This document shows positions 17,312-26,561 of a stretch of DNA of 64,000 bases, one piece after another. A program made the translations under genes and the position numbers. Position 1 is the first letter of the stretch. Each line of letters begins with the position of its first letter. Below the pieces are notes generated by a model. That model was not told the origin of the DNA and did not search any database. It worked only from the letters and a program-made list of their open reading frames with translations. Source of the stretch: Bacteroidota bacterium (GTDB taxonomy: Bacteria > Bacteroidota > Ignavibacteria > Tepidaquicellales > Tepidaquicellaceae); contig JAFDZO010000009.1 of NCBI GenBank assembly GCA_018266845.1, forward strand, positions 62,253 to 126,252. The letters are read 5' to 3'.

Positions 17312-18727
17312 TCAGTTCAGATTTTGAACTTTTTCGAGCATCCATGCTTTATGCGGAAAATCTTCTTCTTTTGATATTAAAAATTGAATTTCATCTTTTT
17401 GAGAGCTGCCGGCTGATGTTTTTAATTTAAGCAGTTTGTTGTACAGCTTAATAAATGCTGTGAAGAATGCTTTATCGGAGGCTTTTAATAATGGAGATTT
17501 TAATGTATGCTTGTATGTATTAATCAGCGCAAATGCGTTTTCGTAGTAAGAAAGCTCGTAAAAAATTGTTAAAAGCATTCCTTTTATTGCAAGTTCGTAA
17601 AAAATATCTATTGGTTTCGTTTTTATCAGAATTTCCATTGCGCCTGAAAAGTTCTTTCTTATCAGATAGTTTCTTGCAAGGGCATATTCGTAAAAACTTT
17701 CACGATTTAGGGGCGATAGCAGGTCTTTATATTTATGGATAAGCTCTTCAGCATATTCATATTTTTTCAAGCGGGTTGCCATTGAAACGAGGTTTGTATA
17801 AATCGTGTAGGAGAGATATTTTTCTCCGAAAACCCGGTTATCTATTTGATGGAGCAAGACTTCAAGGTATTCCTTTATGTATTCCTCACTTCTGTTTTCG
17901 AGGTATTTTCTAAATATAAAGTTTGTAAGATATACGTATATGTTGAATTTTTCGTTTTCATCCATTTCATTTCCTTTCTCGAAAAAAAGCTTTTTTGCTT
18001 CGTGATAATAATTTATTTCAGAGTTCAAAAACATTTTTAACATGTGGAGATAAATCATAATGGCAGGGTACTCGGAAAAGTCGAACATATTGGCAAACTC
18101 AATAACAATTTTTATTGAGTTCATGTTGTATTCGACTTCAACAGCGGATTGCTCATTTAAAATTAATACGTAATTTCTAAGGAGTTTTGAAAAGTAAAAA
18201 TTTGTAAGATTTTGGTTTGCAGTTTCAACCGAGCCTATGTATTGATATTGGTCACAGGTTTTCCGCTGCTGCGTTTTCGTATTTTCAAGTGTAAACTTAT
18301 CATAAAAATAACTCTCATCTAAAAATTGTCTTTCCGATAATATCCTCTCGCAGTTTTTTAAATATCTCTCTTCAAATTTCCCGAGGCTTCTTTTGTAAGA
18401 CTCACGCGCGAGCGATAAAGAGCTTTCAAATTCATTGTTCCTGTAGTTTTTGTATGAAAGAAATTTTTCCGCGAGTTTAAGAAGCTCGGATAAGTTAACC
18501 CGCACATTCGTGTCGTTATATTTTTTACCGGGGTAAATTTTATTAAAAAGATTTTCCTTGCTGAAGTCATCTCTCTCAAAATCGGGGTAGAATTTTTTAA
18601 AGAACTCAAAGCATTGTATAACTGGCTTGTGAGTATTAAAAAATTCAGATTTCACAAAGCTTTCAAACTCCTCAACTTCTTCTTTAGAAAAAGTTTTTAT
18701 TAAATCTACTACGTTTGAATTAATCAT
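17312..18727 (-). CDS. Helical-repeat protein of a Bacteroidota family, unknown function
   Basis: A 471-residue, almost entirely alpha-helical soluble protein. The opening motif FSKEEVEEFESFVKSEFFN followed by FFKKFYPDF recurs in hypothetical proteins of Bacteroidota/Chlorobiota genomes (from memory). The rest resembles degenerate TPR-like helix pairs (YAEELIHKYKDLL, YALARNYLIRKNFSGAMEIL). There is no signal peptide. It is a single gene with no close partner: oppA upstream on the same strand is 94 nt away. A scaffold or regulatory role is possible but not shown. Confidence 0.75.
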   Translation of the reverse strand: MINSNVVDLIKTFSKEEVEEFESFVKSEFFNTHKPVIQCFEFFKKFYPDFERDDFSKENLFNKIYPGKKYNDTNVRVNLSELLKLAEKFLSYKNYRNNEFESSLSLARESYKRSLGKFEERYLKNCERILSERQFLDESYFYDKFTLENTKTQQRKTCDQYQYIGSVETANQNLTNFYFSKLLRNYVLILNEQSAVEVEYNMNSIKIVIEFANMFDFSEYPAIMIYLHMLKMFLNSEINYYHEAKKLFFEKGNEMDENEKFNIYVYLTNFIFRKYLENRSEEYIKEYLEVLLHQIDNRVFGEKYLSYTIYTNLVSMATRLKKYEYAEELIHKYKDLLSPLNRESFYEYALARNYLIRKNFSGAMEILIKTKPIDIFYELAIKGMLLTIFYELSYYENAFALINTYKHTLKSPLLKASDKAFFTAFIKLYNKLLKLKTSAGSSQKDEIQFLISKEEDFPHKAWMLEKVQNLN

Positions 18728-18885
18728 TTTCGGGTTATGTATAACAATTTTCAGAATAAAACATTTAAAATCAACTCATTTTTAAAGTTTTTTGAATTTA
18801 TCTCTTAAAAGCATATAACAATAAGGCAAATTTTTTTTTGTTCGGGCAGGTTTTTAAACGTAATTTTGTTTAAAACTAATTTTCA

Positions 18886-19068
18886 ATGACACATTTAACA
18901 ATTGTAACGCAAAACGAAGTTTCTATAATATGCGAAAACCCTTTATTTATTAACGATTCGCCCGAAGGAGAGAAACTAAGGAAAGAAATAATCATAAAAG
19001 AATTTGATAGTAAAAATATAAAGACTAAAAACCGCTCAGTGAATATAGTCCGTTCAGCTGAGATTTAA
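18886..19068 (+). CDS. Small protein of unknown function
   Basis: A 60-residue charged reading frame starting MTHLTIVTQNEVSIICENP, with no recognisable domain, membrane segment or signal. It is supported by its position: it starts 158 nt from the divergent helical-repeat gene, is followed within 4 nt by a 9-bp hairpin, and a second small gene follows in the same direction. No Shine-Dalgarno. Could be spurious. Confidence 0.45.
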   Translation: MTHLTIVTQNEVSIICENPLFINDSPEGEKLRKEIIIKEFDSKNIKTKNRSVNIVRSAEI

Positions 19069-19071
19069 GCC

Positions 19072-19099
19072 TCCTGCCGTTACCCCCTATACGGCAGGA
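19072..19099 (+). terminator. Hairpin after the first small gene
   Basis: TCCTGCCGT and its complement ACGGCAGGA (19091-19099) enclose a 10-nt loop. It lies 4 nt behind the stop at 19068, but has no following T-run (ATATATTAAAT), so it may be an attenuating or processing hairpin. Confidence 0.45.
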
Positions 19100-19119
19100 A
19101 TATATTAAATTAAAATAAA

Positions 19120-19416
19120 ATGAAAAATTTTAATTACTCAATCTCGCTTGATGAGCACGGAAATATAAGAAAGAAAATAAGGCTGATAAGGTATAACTCG
19201 AAAATTCTTGCTTTCCATATCAATGATCCGCATCAGCAGGCATTTTATGATTCAGTTGAAGATTTTCTTGTAAGTATTCAAGGATGCAATCCGGGAATAT
19301 TTGAAGACCTGACCGGAGAGAATATTTTTCACTACGGAAAAAATATCAAAAATAAAGTTTTTGCCAATGCATTAACATTAAAAATCATCCCGGAAAAAGA
19401 GCCAACTCCGTTTTGA
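19120..19416 (+). CDS. Small protein of unknown function
   Basis: A 98-residue basic/acidic mixed protein (MKNFNYSISLDEHGNIRKKIRLIRYNSKI at the start, not a signal peptide). I recognise no family. A clear coding pattern and position between two hairpins support it. It forms a likely two-gene unit with the 60-codon gene upstream. Confidence 0.55.
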   Translation: MKNFNYSISLDEHGNIRKKIRLIRYNSKILAFHINDPHQQAFYDSVEDFLVSIQGCNPGIFEDLTGENIFHYGKNIKNKVFANALTLKIIPEKEPTPF

Positions 19417-19434
19417 TTTTAAAATGCTGTTATC

Positions 19435-19458
19435 TCCCGCCTTTTTTTGCAGGCGGGA
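19435..19458 (+). terminator. Hairpin after the second small gene
   Basis: TCCCGCCT pairs with AGGCGGGA around an 8-nt T-rich loop, 18 nt behind the stop at 19416. The following sequence AGATATTAAAG lacks a T-run. Confidence 0.45.
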
Positions 19459-19555
19459 AGATATTAAAGCATTGCCGGAAAAATTGTTCCATATATAAGA
19501 AGTAATATGTGGAATCTTCCTCTGCAAATCTTCTACATAAACTCCACATCCACTT

Positions 19556-19596
19556 ACTGCCCGCGTTTTTGCATTTCGCCAAGTGCTGCGGGCAGT
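19556..19596 (+). terminator. Third GC-rich hairpin in the 19417-19657 gap
   Basis: ACTGCCCGC and GCGGGCAGT pair over a 23-nt loop and are followed by TTCTTA. Together with the hairpins at 19072 and 19435 it gives three GC-rich stems in 530 nt; they may be terminators or dispersed palindromes. Confidence 0.4.
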
Positions 19597-19657
19597 TTCT
19601 TAAAAAAATGATAAAGTATATTAGATGTTATTTTAAAACTTAACTATATTAACCCCC

Positions 19658-20998
19658 ATGAAAAAAATTAAGCTTTTGACTATTATTTTGCTTTTATCTG
19701 CAAAATTAGTTTTTTGCCAACCTGGTTTAGGAACAGGTCCTTCAAATTTGCCTCCATGTCTGACTAATGAAAATAACTGGATAGCGTTATCTACAGGTAC
19801 TGGACTTTTTACTTCAAGCGCAACAGATGGTGTTACTGTTAGAGGGTTCTTAAACTATGGAGATAAAATTATCGTTTTTGGCAGGTTTGAAACTGCAAGA
19901 AATAATGGTTTAGATGTTGCTAATACAAGGCACATTGCAGTTTGGGATGGTACAAAATTTGAAGCTTTGATTCCTGTGCAGCTTAACTGGCATTTAGGAG
20001 CATGTATATTTACAGCTTGTTTTTTTAACGGCAGGCTTTATATTGGTGGTTCACATGAAAATTTAGCCAGAGTTGAAGGCACACAATGGAAGTATTTAAG
20101 TGGTTGGAACGCATCGGGTTATGCCCAAATTAATAATGGACTTCATGGAAGGTGCAATTCTGGAAGTGAGGACGGAGAAGTTTGCGCCTTAGAGTCTTAT
20201 AAAGGATTTCTATATATTGGCGGCACTTTCACTTATCTAGGAAACAATTCCATCGCATCAAGTTTAACTCTAGTGAATGGTTTGATTAGACTAAAACCTT
20301 CAGATATACTCGAACCTTTTACATCGGGCGCAAAGGGTAATTTTGGGAGTGCCGGGGATTGTCCAGGTGTTTTTGCTCTAAAAGCTTTCGGCAACGAATT
20401 ATATGTTGGTGGAAAATTTGAAAAATTTAATGGAATAAATTCAAATTTGTTAATTAAATATGACGGCAATGTTTTATGGACTCCCTCGTATTTTACCAAT
20501 GTCAGTGGAAATTCGCCTTCAGTAACTGATTTTATGATTAAAGGTGGCATTTTATATATGGCAGGTGATTTCAAAACTTTATATAGTGGTACGGGTTCTC
20601 TAACTAATGATGTAAACCATATTGCTTATCTTGGAACAGGAAATATGTGGTATGCCGTTAAAAGTAATACAACATCATTAACTTATGGTGTAACACCTCT
20701 GGGAATGATAAATAAAATGACAGACTATAACGGAGATATAGTTGTGGTGGGTCCTGTATATACAATAGGAACAGTTACTGGCTATAAAGGGATTGCCAGA
20801 CTATCTACTTGCGATTGCAATTCTCTCCCAACTTGGTACAAACTAAACTCGGTAGGGATTCCTAATAATGCTTCTTCTAATGCTTCTGTTGGAAACGCGC
20901 TTATTTCTTTTCAGGGAAATCTGTACGTTGGGGGTTCCTTTTCGGTTTCAAATGGTGCATCCGGCAATCAATTGATGTACTGGCGAAAATGTAATTAA
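19658..20998 (+). CDS. Secreted beta-propeller-like protein, no sorting domain
   Basis: A 446-residue protein with a signal peptide (MKKIKLLTIILLLSAKLVFC, cleavage near 20). The body repeats a pattern of about 50-70 residues with FNGRLYIGGSHEN, YKGFLYIGGTFTYLGN, FGNELYVGGKFEKFNG, and FQGNLYVGGSFSVSNG, the signature of secreted repeat (delta-60/Rax2-like) propellers. Unlike neighbouring secreted proteins it lacks the T9SS tail and ends YWRKCN, so it would remain periplasmic or leave by another route. It is followed by a strong terminator, so it is a single-gene unit. Confidence 0.75.
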   Translation: MKKIKLLTIILLLSAKLVFCQPGLGTGPSNLPPCLTNENNWIALSTGTGLFTSSATDGVTVRGFLNYGDKIIVFGRFETARNNGLDVANTRHIAVWDGTKFEALIPVQLNWHLGACIFTACFFNGRLYIGGSHENLARVEGTQWKYLSGWNASGYAQINNGLHGRCNSGSEDGEVCALESYKGFLYIGGTFTYLGNNSIASSLTLVNGLIRLKPSDILEPFTSGAKGNFGSAGDCPGVFALKAFGNELYVGGKFEKFNGINSNLLIKYDGNVLWTPSYFTNVSGNSPSVTDFMIKGGILYMAGDFKTLYSGTGSLTNDVNHIAYLGTGNMWYAVKSNTTSLTYGVTPLGMINKMTDYNGDIVVVGPVYTIGTVTGYKGIARLSTCDCNSLPTWYKLNSVGIPNNASSNASVGNALISFQGNLYVGGSFSVSNGASGNQLMYWRKCN

Positions 20999-21020
20999 AA
21001 TCATTTAGTATTTGTAATCA

Positions 21021-21068
21021 TATAAAAAAAGCTTCTTCAATTAATTAATTGAAGAAGCTTTTTTTATA
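21021..21068. terminator. Strong bidirectional intrinsic terminator
   Basis: AAAAAAAGCTTCTTCAATT and its complement make a 19-bp perfect stem with A-run and T-run on either side, 22 nt behind the stop at 20998. Confidence 0.93.
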
Positions 21069-21213
21069 TGATAATAGTCTATTAACTATCTTCTGCGAAT
21101 TAATTATAACTATTGATTTTTATTATTAATATAAGTAGGTTTCTTGAAATTCTCTCAAAACCGGCAGGTTTTGAATTCGGCGATTCACTTAAATTTTAAT
21201 TTAACTATTCTTT

Positions 21214-23037
21214 ATGAAAAAATTAATTACGCTATTTGCAGTGATTACGCTTTTTTGGGTCAATAATGCGTTTTCACAGGGTTGGACAACTCAAACCACA
21301 GGTCTTGCTGGTTCGGTAAATTTGAGCAGCGTGCATTTTATCTCTGCCACAACGGGACTTGCTGTTGGTTCAGGTGGTTCTATTATCAAAACGACTAACG
21401 GCGGAACTAACTGGGTTACGAAAACCAGTTTAACCGCAAACGCTTTAACATCAGTAAAGTTCATTGATGCTAACAACGCAATTGCCGTTGGTCAGTTTGG
21501 GATAATTTTATATTCGACAAACGCAGGTGAAACCTGGAACAACCAAACTACCGGAACAAATCTTACAGGAGTATTTTTCCCGAGCGCAACTGTAGGCTAT
21601 GCCTGCGGTTCGACAGGAACAGTTTTAAAATCTACAAATGCAGGTGTTAACTGGTCTGCGCTTACCACAGGTTCTACAGTGAACTTTACAGGTATAAATT
21701 TTACAAGTGTAACAGAAGGTTATGTTGTCGGCGCTAACGGAACAGTTTTAAAAACCACAAACGGCGGAACTAACTGGATAACTTTAACATCAGGAACTAC
21801 AAATGCTTTAACATCAGCAAACTTTGTTTCAACTAACGGATGGATTTGCGGAGCTAATGCTACTATGCGAAAGACTACTAACAGCGGAACTAACTGGGCA
21901 GCCCAAACCTTACCGGGCGGCGGCGGCGGAACAAATGTTACATGTGTTTTCTTTTTAGATGCGAATACGGGTTATGCAGTAGGTCAAGGCGCCAGAATAA
22001 ACTATACTGTAAATGGCGGCACTGCATGGGGAACTCAAACAGCAGGCGGCGGCGGATTTAATAATTACAACGGTATTTTCATGGTAAATGGAACAACCGG
22101 ATGGATTGTCGGAGACGGCGCAACTGTCTTAAAAACTACTACCGGCGGCTTAACAGTTCCTTCTGCACCAACCTTGCAGTCTCCGGCAAACGGAGCATCT
22201 AATGTTGTTGTAACACCTACGTTTCAATGGAGCGCAGTAACAGGAGCTACTTCGTATAAAATTCAGGTATCTACAGTTTCTAACTTTGCGGTGATAGTTG
22301 ACTCTGCAATTGTTGCAACAAACTCATATACAATCGCAGCAGGCATACTTCAGCCGGCAACAGGATATTTCTGGAGAGTAAATGCGTCAAATGCTATCGG
22401 CACAAGCGCATATTCTACCACATTTAATTTTTCTACGGTATTGAATTTACCGCCTACTCCGACGCTTGTTTCTCCGCCTAACGGTCAATCAGGAGTATCA
22501 TTAACACCAAGTTTAATTTGGAATTCTCTATCGGGTGTAACTTCATTCCAAGTTCAGGTTTCAACCCAAACCAATTTCTCAACTATAACTGATTCAGCTA
22601 CTGTTGCCGGTAACTTAAATATTTATAATGTGCCTGCCGGAAGATTAGGATTAGCGACAAACTATAACTGGAGAGTAAGGGCTATCAACGCGAGCGGTAC
22701 GGGCGCATGGTCAACATCATTCAGTTTCTTTACATTAGCTGTTGGTGTAAACTTAATCAGTTCGGAAGTTCCAAAAGAATTTAAGTTGTTTAATAATTAT
22801 CCGAATCCTTTCAATCCTTCGACAAAGATTAAGTTCAGTGTTCCGAAATCTGAATATGTTACATTAAGAATTTTTGATAACAGCGGAAAAGTTGTCAGCC
22901 AGCTTGTAAACGGCAACTTATCGGCTGGAACTTATGAAACAGAATTAAACGCATCTTCGTTATCAAGCGGTGTTTATTACTATAAATTTGAATCTGCTTC
23001 ATATAGCGATACAAAAAGAATGATGCTAATTAAATAA
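21214..23037 (+). CDS. Secreted BNR-repeat protein with two fibronectin III-like domains and T9SS tail
   Basis: A 607-residue protein: signal peptide (to about 22), about seven Asp-box/Ycf48-like repeats to about 310 (ILKTTNGGTNW patterns), two fibronectin type III-like domains at about 315-415 and 417-515 (each with SPxNG, FxW and YxWRVxA-type strands), and a T9SS domain starting NNYPNPFNPSTKIKF and ending KRMMLIK. Related to the propeller proteins at 7097-9590 but with added linker domains. Probably surface displayed; binding partner unknown. A terminator follows at 23066. Confidence 0.88.
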   Translation: MKKLITLFAVITLFWVNNAFSQGWTTQTTGLAGSVNLSSVHFISATTGLAVGSGGSIIKTTNGGTNWVTKTSLTANALTSVKFIDANNAIAVGQFGIILYSTNAGETWNNQTTGTNLTGVFFPSATVGYACGSTGTVLKSTNAGVNWSALTTGSTVNFTGINFTSVTEGYVVGANGTVLKTTNGGTNWITLTSGTTNALTSANFVSTNGWICGANATMRKTTNSGTNWAAQTLPGGGGGTNVTCVFFLDANTGYAVGQGARINYTVNGGTAWGTQTAGGGGFNNYNGIFMVNGTTGWIVGDGATVLKTTTGGLTVPSAPTLQSPANGASNVVVTPTFQWSAVTGATSYKIQVSTVSNFAVIVDSAIVATNSYTIAAGILQPATGYFWRVNASNAIGTSAYSTTFNFSTVLNLPPTPTLVSPPNGQSGVSLTPSLIWNSLSGVTSFQVQVSTQTNFSTITDSATVAGNLNIYNVPAGRLGLATNYNWRVRAINASGTGAWSTSFSFFTLAVGVNLISSEVPKEFKLFNNYPNPFNPSTKIKFSVPKSEYVTLRIFDNSGKVVSQLVNGNLSAGTYETELNASSLSSGVYYYKFESASYSDTKRMMLIK

Positions 23038-23065
23038 TAAGCCATAATATAGGTGTAAAAGTCAG

Positions 23066-23100
23066 AAGCCCGTTTTCAGTTGATGAAACGGGCTTTTTGT
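23066..23100 (+). terminator. Intrinsic terminator
   Basis: AAGCCCGTTT at 23066-23075 pairs with AAACGGGCTT at 23086-23095, followed by TTTTTG. It lies 28 nt behind the stop at 23037. Confidence 0.9.
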
Positions 23101-23331
23101 TTACAGTTGTTTTATAACAAGAATGCCACCGGTTTGAAAAAATTAGTTTAGTATTATTCCTCACGATTTCAAATAAAAATAGTGCTTCATTTTGCATAAG
23201 TTCATTTATAAAATGCCAAAAACAAGTTATATTTGCAATTTGATTCACTAAACTTCAATCATCTCTAGAACTATTTCGAATACCTGCCATCTTGAGTAAT
23301 ATTCATCAGATGTATTGAGTAATCCTTATTT

Positions 23332-25935
23332 ATGAAAAATTATAAATATGTTTTTGCGCTAACTGTTCTATTAGTATCTGCTTTCTTTATCTATAAATTT
23401 ATGCCTTCGGGTAATGAAGTAACTAAGAGCAGTCCAAGAATTTCAGGAGATTCTTTAATAAATCCTAATACAGAATATCTGAAAGAAGTCAGATTTTCTC
23501 ATGACGGAAGTATGGCATTTGAAGTTCCTATTTCCGAAATAATGGGCAGGGAACAAAAATATGGTCCATTAAAATCATTAAGAATTCCTAAGAAGGGAGA
23601 AGAAAGAGAAGGTCCTGATAGAACTAACCTAAAGCAAAACCCGGATGCGCCTCTTACTTCACAATATCCGCCGTCGGATTCAAAAGTGAATAATAACGGA
23701 AATCCTTCTGATGCACCGCAAACCGCCGGAATAAAGTTTAATGGTTCATCTGGCACCAGCGCAGGAGGACCTTTTCCTCCCGATGTTATGGGAGAAGTAG
23801 GACCGACTCAATATATTGTGCACGTTAACGGTCAGTTAATTTCTTACAATAAAACGACAGGTATTGCAGATGGAGTATTAAATACAACTCCCGACAATTT
23901 TTTTGCCAGCGTAATGTCATCCAATAGCGGCACATATACATCAGACCCTCGAATTAAATATGATAGGTTATCAAAAAAATGGTATTTCTTAATAATAGAT
24001 GTTCCGGCTGGCACAGGAGCAATTGCTAACAGAGTATTAGTCGGCGTAAGCCCTGACAGCGTTATTACAGGTTCGACAATAATGAAGTTCTTTTTCTATC
24101 AACACACAACTACATTTTGGGATTATCCAACTTTAGGCGTTGATGCAAATGCATTATATATAGGCGGAAATTTGTTTACTCTTGCAGGCGGATCGTATTC
24201 AAATACAACTGCTATTGTAATAAGGAAATCCTCTATACAGGCAAGCGGTCCGATGGTAACAACAAGTATGGGAAATTTTTTAGCAACTTCTACCAGTTCT
24301 GGAATTTACACTCCGCAGGGAGTAGATAACCCTGACCCTGCTGCCACGGAAGGATATTTAGTAGGAGTTGATAATGCAGTTTTCAGCAGGATAGTTATTA
24401 AAAGAATTTCAACTCCCGGAGGAACTCCTACTATTTCAGGAGATTTAAACGTTACAGTCTCAACTACGACTTCTCCAGTTTTAGTGAACCATTTAGGCAA
24501 TTCCGGCGGTACTAATGGACGCCTTGATGTATTAGACGATAGACTTTATATGGCTCAAATGAGAAACGGAACATTATGGACTGCCCATAACGTAGGGGTA
24601 AATAATACCGGTGTTTCAAGTTCTGCTACTCGAACAGGAACAAGATGGTATCAGTTTAGTAATTTAACTACTACACCAATTTTAACACAATCAGGAACTG
24701 TATTTGACGCTACGGCTAATGTTGATAACTATTGGATTCCTACAATAGCTACGTCAGGACAAAATCATACTGCAATTTCGTATAGCTTTGCAGGAGCTAA
24801 CAGCAGAATTAATACTGGTACTGTAGGAAGACTTTCTTCTGACGCATTAGGCACCATGCAAACACCTTTAGCGCTTTCAAATAATTCAACTTTTGCATAT
24901 AACCCAACGGGAGACCCCGGTGGACCATCACGAAGATGGGGTGATTACTCTTCCATAAGAGTTGACCCGAATGACGACATGACTTTTTGGGCTATAAATG
25001 AATATTGCAGCGCAAACAATGTTTACGGCTGCTATGTGGCTCAGCTAAAAGCTCCGCCTCCGGCAACTCCTTCTTCAATAAGTCCTTCAAGCGTTCCGAT
25101 TGGTTCTAACATATCTGTTACGCTAACCGGAACATCGGTAAGCGGGTCGGGATTTTTTGACCCGGGTTCGGGCTTTGCTAATCATTTAAGCGTTGCTATT
25201 GACGGCGGAGTTGTGGTAAACTCGGCTACTTATGTGAATGCAACTACAATCAATTTGAATGTTACAACTACCGGAGCTACGCAAAATACAACCAGACTTG
25301 TAACAGTAACAAACCCTGACGGGCAGACATCATCTGCAACGATATTTGCAGTATTACCTGTGGAGCTTGCATCTTTTACTTCAGCGGTAAATAAGAATGA
25401 TGTTAGATTAAACTGGTCAACTGTTTCAGAAGAAAATAATTCAGGATTTGATATTGAAAGGAAATTGACTGCAGGAAATGACTGGAAGAAAATCAGCTTT
25501 GTTCAAGGCAGCGGAAATTCAAACACTACAAAAAATTACGAATTTGTTGACAGAAAAATTGAATCAGGAAAATATAATTACAGACTGAAGCAGATAGACT
25601 ACAACGGAAACTATAAGTACTATGATTTAGGAACTGAGGTTCAGGTTGGCGTTCCGTCAAAATTTGCTTTGTATCAGAATTATCCGAATCCTTTCAATCC
25701 TTCTACAAAGATTGATTTCGATATGCCTGAAAACGGAAATGTTACGCTAAAAATTTATGATTTGACAGGCAAAGAAGTGAAAACTTTGCTGAACGGAAAT
25801 AAAACAGCAGGATATTACTCCCATAGCTTTAATGCTTCAGCGCTTTCAAGCGGAATATATTTTTATTCAATTGTAATTACAGGTGAAAGCGGCAGCAGGT
25901 ATAGCTCTGTAAAGAAAATGATGTTAGTAAAATAG
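23332..25935 (+). CDS. Large secreted protein with IPT/TIG-like and T9SS domains
   Basis: An 867-residue protein. The first 22 residues form a signal or membrane anchor (YVFALTVLLVSAFFIYKF). Residues about 140-590 form one large domain of unknown type with GGPFPPDVMGEVGPTQYIVHVNG and RRWGDYSSIRVDPNDDMTFWAINEY, a pattern I have seen in secreted proteins annotated only as hypothetical. An IPT/TIG-like beta domain (PSSISPSSVPIGSNISVTLTG) follows near 595-680, then the segment VLPVELASFTSAVNKNDVRLNWSTVSEENNSGF and the T9SS tail (NYPNPFNPSTKIDF ... KKMMLVK). Shares the last two segments with the protein at 27402. Cargo function unknown. Confidence 0.85.
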   Translation: MKNYKYVFALTVLLVSAFFIYKFMPSGNEVTKSSPRISGDSLINPNTEYLKEVRFSHDGSMAFEVPISEIMGREQKYGPLKSLRIPKKGEEREGPDRTNLKQNPDAPLTSQYPPSDSKVNNNGNPSDAPQTAGIKFNGSSGTSAGGPFPPDVMGEVGPTQYIVHVNGQLISYNKTTGIADGVLNTTPDNFFASVMSSNSGTYTSDPRIKYDRLSKKWYFLIIDVPAGTGAIANRVLVGVSPDSVITGSTIMKFFFYQHTTTFWDYPTLGVDANALYIGGNLFTLAGGSYSNTTAIVIRKSSIQASGPMVTTSMGNFLATSTSSGIYTPQGVDNPDPAATEGYLVGVDNAVFSRIVIKRISTPGGTPTISGDLNVTVSTTTSPVLVNHLGNSGGTNGRLDVLDDRLYMAQMRNGTLWTAHNVGVNNTGVSSSATRTGTRWYQFSNLTTTPILTQSGTVFDATANVDNYWIPTIATSGQNHTAISYSFAGANSRINTGTVGRLSSDALGTMQTPLALSNNSTFAYNPTGDPGGPSRRWGDYSSIRVDPNDDMTFWAINEYCSANNVYGCYVAQLKAPPPATPSSISPSSVPIGSNISVTLTGTSVSGSGFFDPGSGFANHLSVAIDGGVVVNSATYVNATTINLNVTTTGATQNTTRLVTVTNPDGQTSSATIFAVLPVELASFTSAVNKNDVRLNWSTVSEENNSGFDIERKLTAGNDWKKISFVQGSGNSNTTKNYEFVDRKIESGKYNYRLKQIDYNGNYKYYDLGTEVQVGVPSKFALYQNYPNPFNPSTKIDFDMPENGNVTLKIYDLTGKEVKTLLNGNKTAGYYSHSFNASALSSGIYFYSIVITGESGSRYSSVKKMMLVK

Positions 25936-25946
25936 TTTTTTAAAAA

Positions 25947-26074
25947 TTTCCCTTCCGAACATTATCCGCATTAACGGATGTTAATCTCGGAATGAGATTA
26001 AGCTTTTGAAACAAAAGCGGTTATCCCGTAACGGGATATGAGCTTCGGAATGAAGCAATAATTCGGAAGGGAAA
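25947..26074. repeat. Five tandem hairpins enclosed by a 13-bp outer stem
   Basis: TTTCCCTTCCGAA at 25947-25959 is the exact complement of 26062-26074. Between the arms are five hairpins in a row: 25964-25979 (5-bp stem, loop CATTAA), 25981-26001 (8 bp, loop GGAAT), 26002-26018 (7 bp, loop AAA), 26022-26038 (7 bp, loop TAA) and 26042-26056 (5 bp, loop GGAAT). A run of T follows the right arm. The whole folds as a closed multibranch structure just after the stop at 25935. It may terminate transcription, but its architecture goes far beyond a terminator. Confidence 0.85.
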
Positions 26075-26168
26075 ATTTTTTATCCCCCCTTAATTCGCAG
26101 AAATTTTACAATTCCTTTAATTGACTGCGCAATTCATTCTTCGTAATTTTATTGTTCAATCCAAATCA

Positions 26169-26393
26169 ATGCTGCCCGAAAATTTAATAAATCCGTTTTC
26201 TTATACTATTTCAGATATTGTATATGATGAGAAGGAAGAGCTTTTGGTTGTAATGTTTAGCAACGGTAAGATAGAGGAGTTTTACGGAGTGATAAAAGAA
26301 ATGTATGAGGAATTGATGCACTCCTATTTCAGGGATAAATATTTCCACACCTACATAAAAAACGTTTACGATTTTTATTTTGTAAAAAGCTAA
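26169..26393 (+). CDS. KTSC-like small protein
   Basis: A 74-residue protein counted from ATG at 26169; an in-frame TTG at 26121 would add 16 residues but is less likely. The segment ISDIVYDEKEELLVVMFSNGKIEEFYGV followed by MYEELMHSYFRDKYFHTYIKNVYDFY matches the KTSC domain pattern (beta-strands with YD, LxVxFxxG, then the helix and IKxxYxxY). The canonical K-T-S-C-type residues of the helix are not obvious. Such domains are thought to be nucleic-acid related, but no role is shown. It stands alone between the hairpin element and the desaturase gene. Confidence 0.65.
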   Translation: MLPENLINPFSYTISDIVYDEKEELLVVMFSNGKIEEFYGVIKEMYEELMHSYFRDKYFHTYIKNVYDFYFVKS

Positions 26394-26561
26394 AGCCGGA
26401 AGTTGTGCATTTCCTTTGCATTTTTCGCTCCCGAAAAAATTAGTAAATTGAGTTTTACCCTTTTTAGCCTCATATCTTTTATATTTACTGTTTCTAATAA
26501 AGTTTTTACTGTTTAGAGATTTTGAATTTATATGATGGTAAAAACTATTATAAACTCATAA

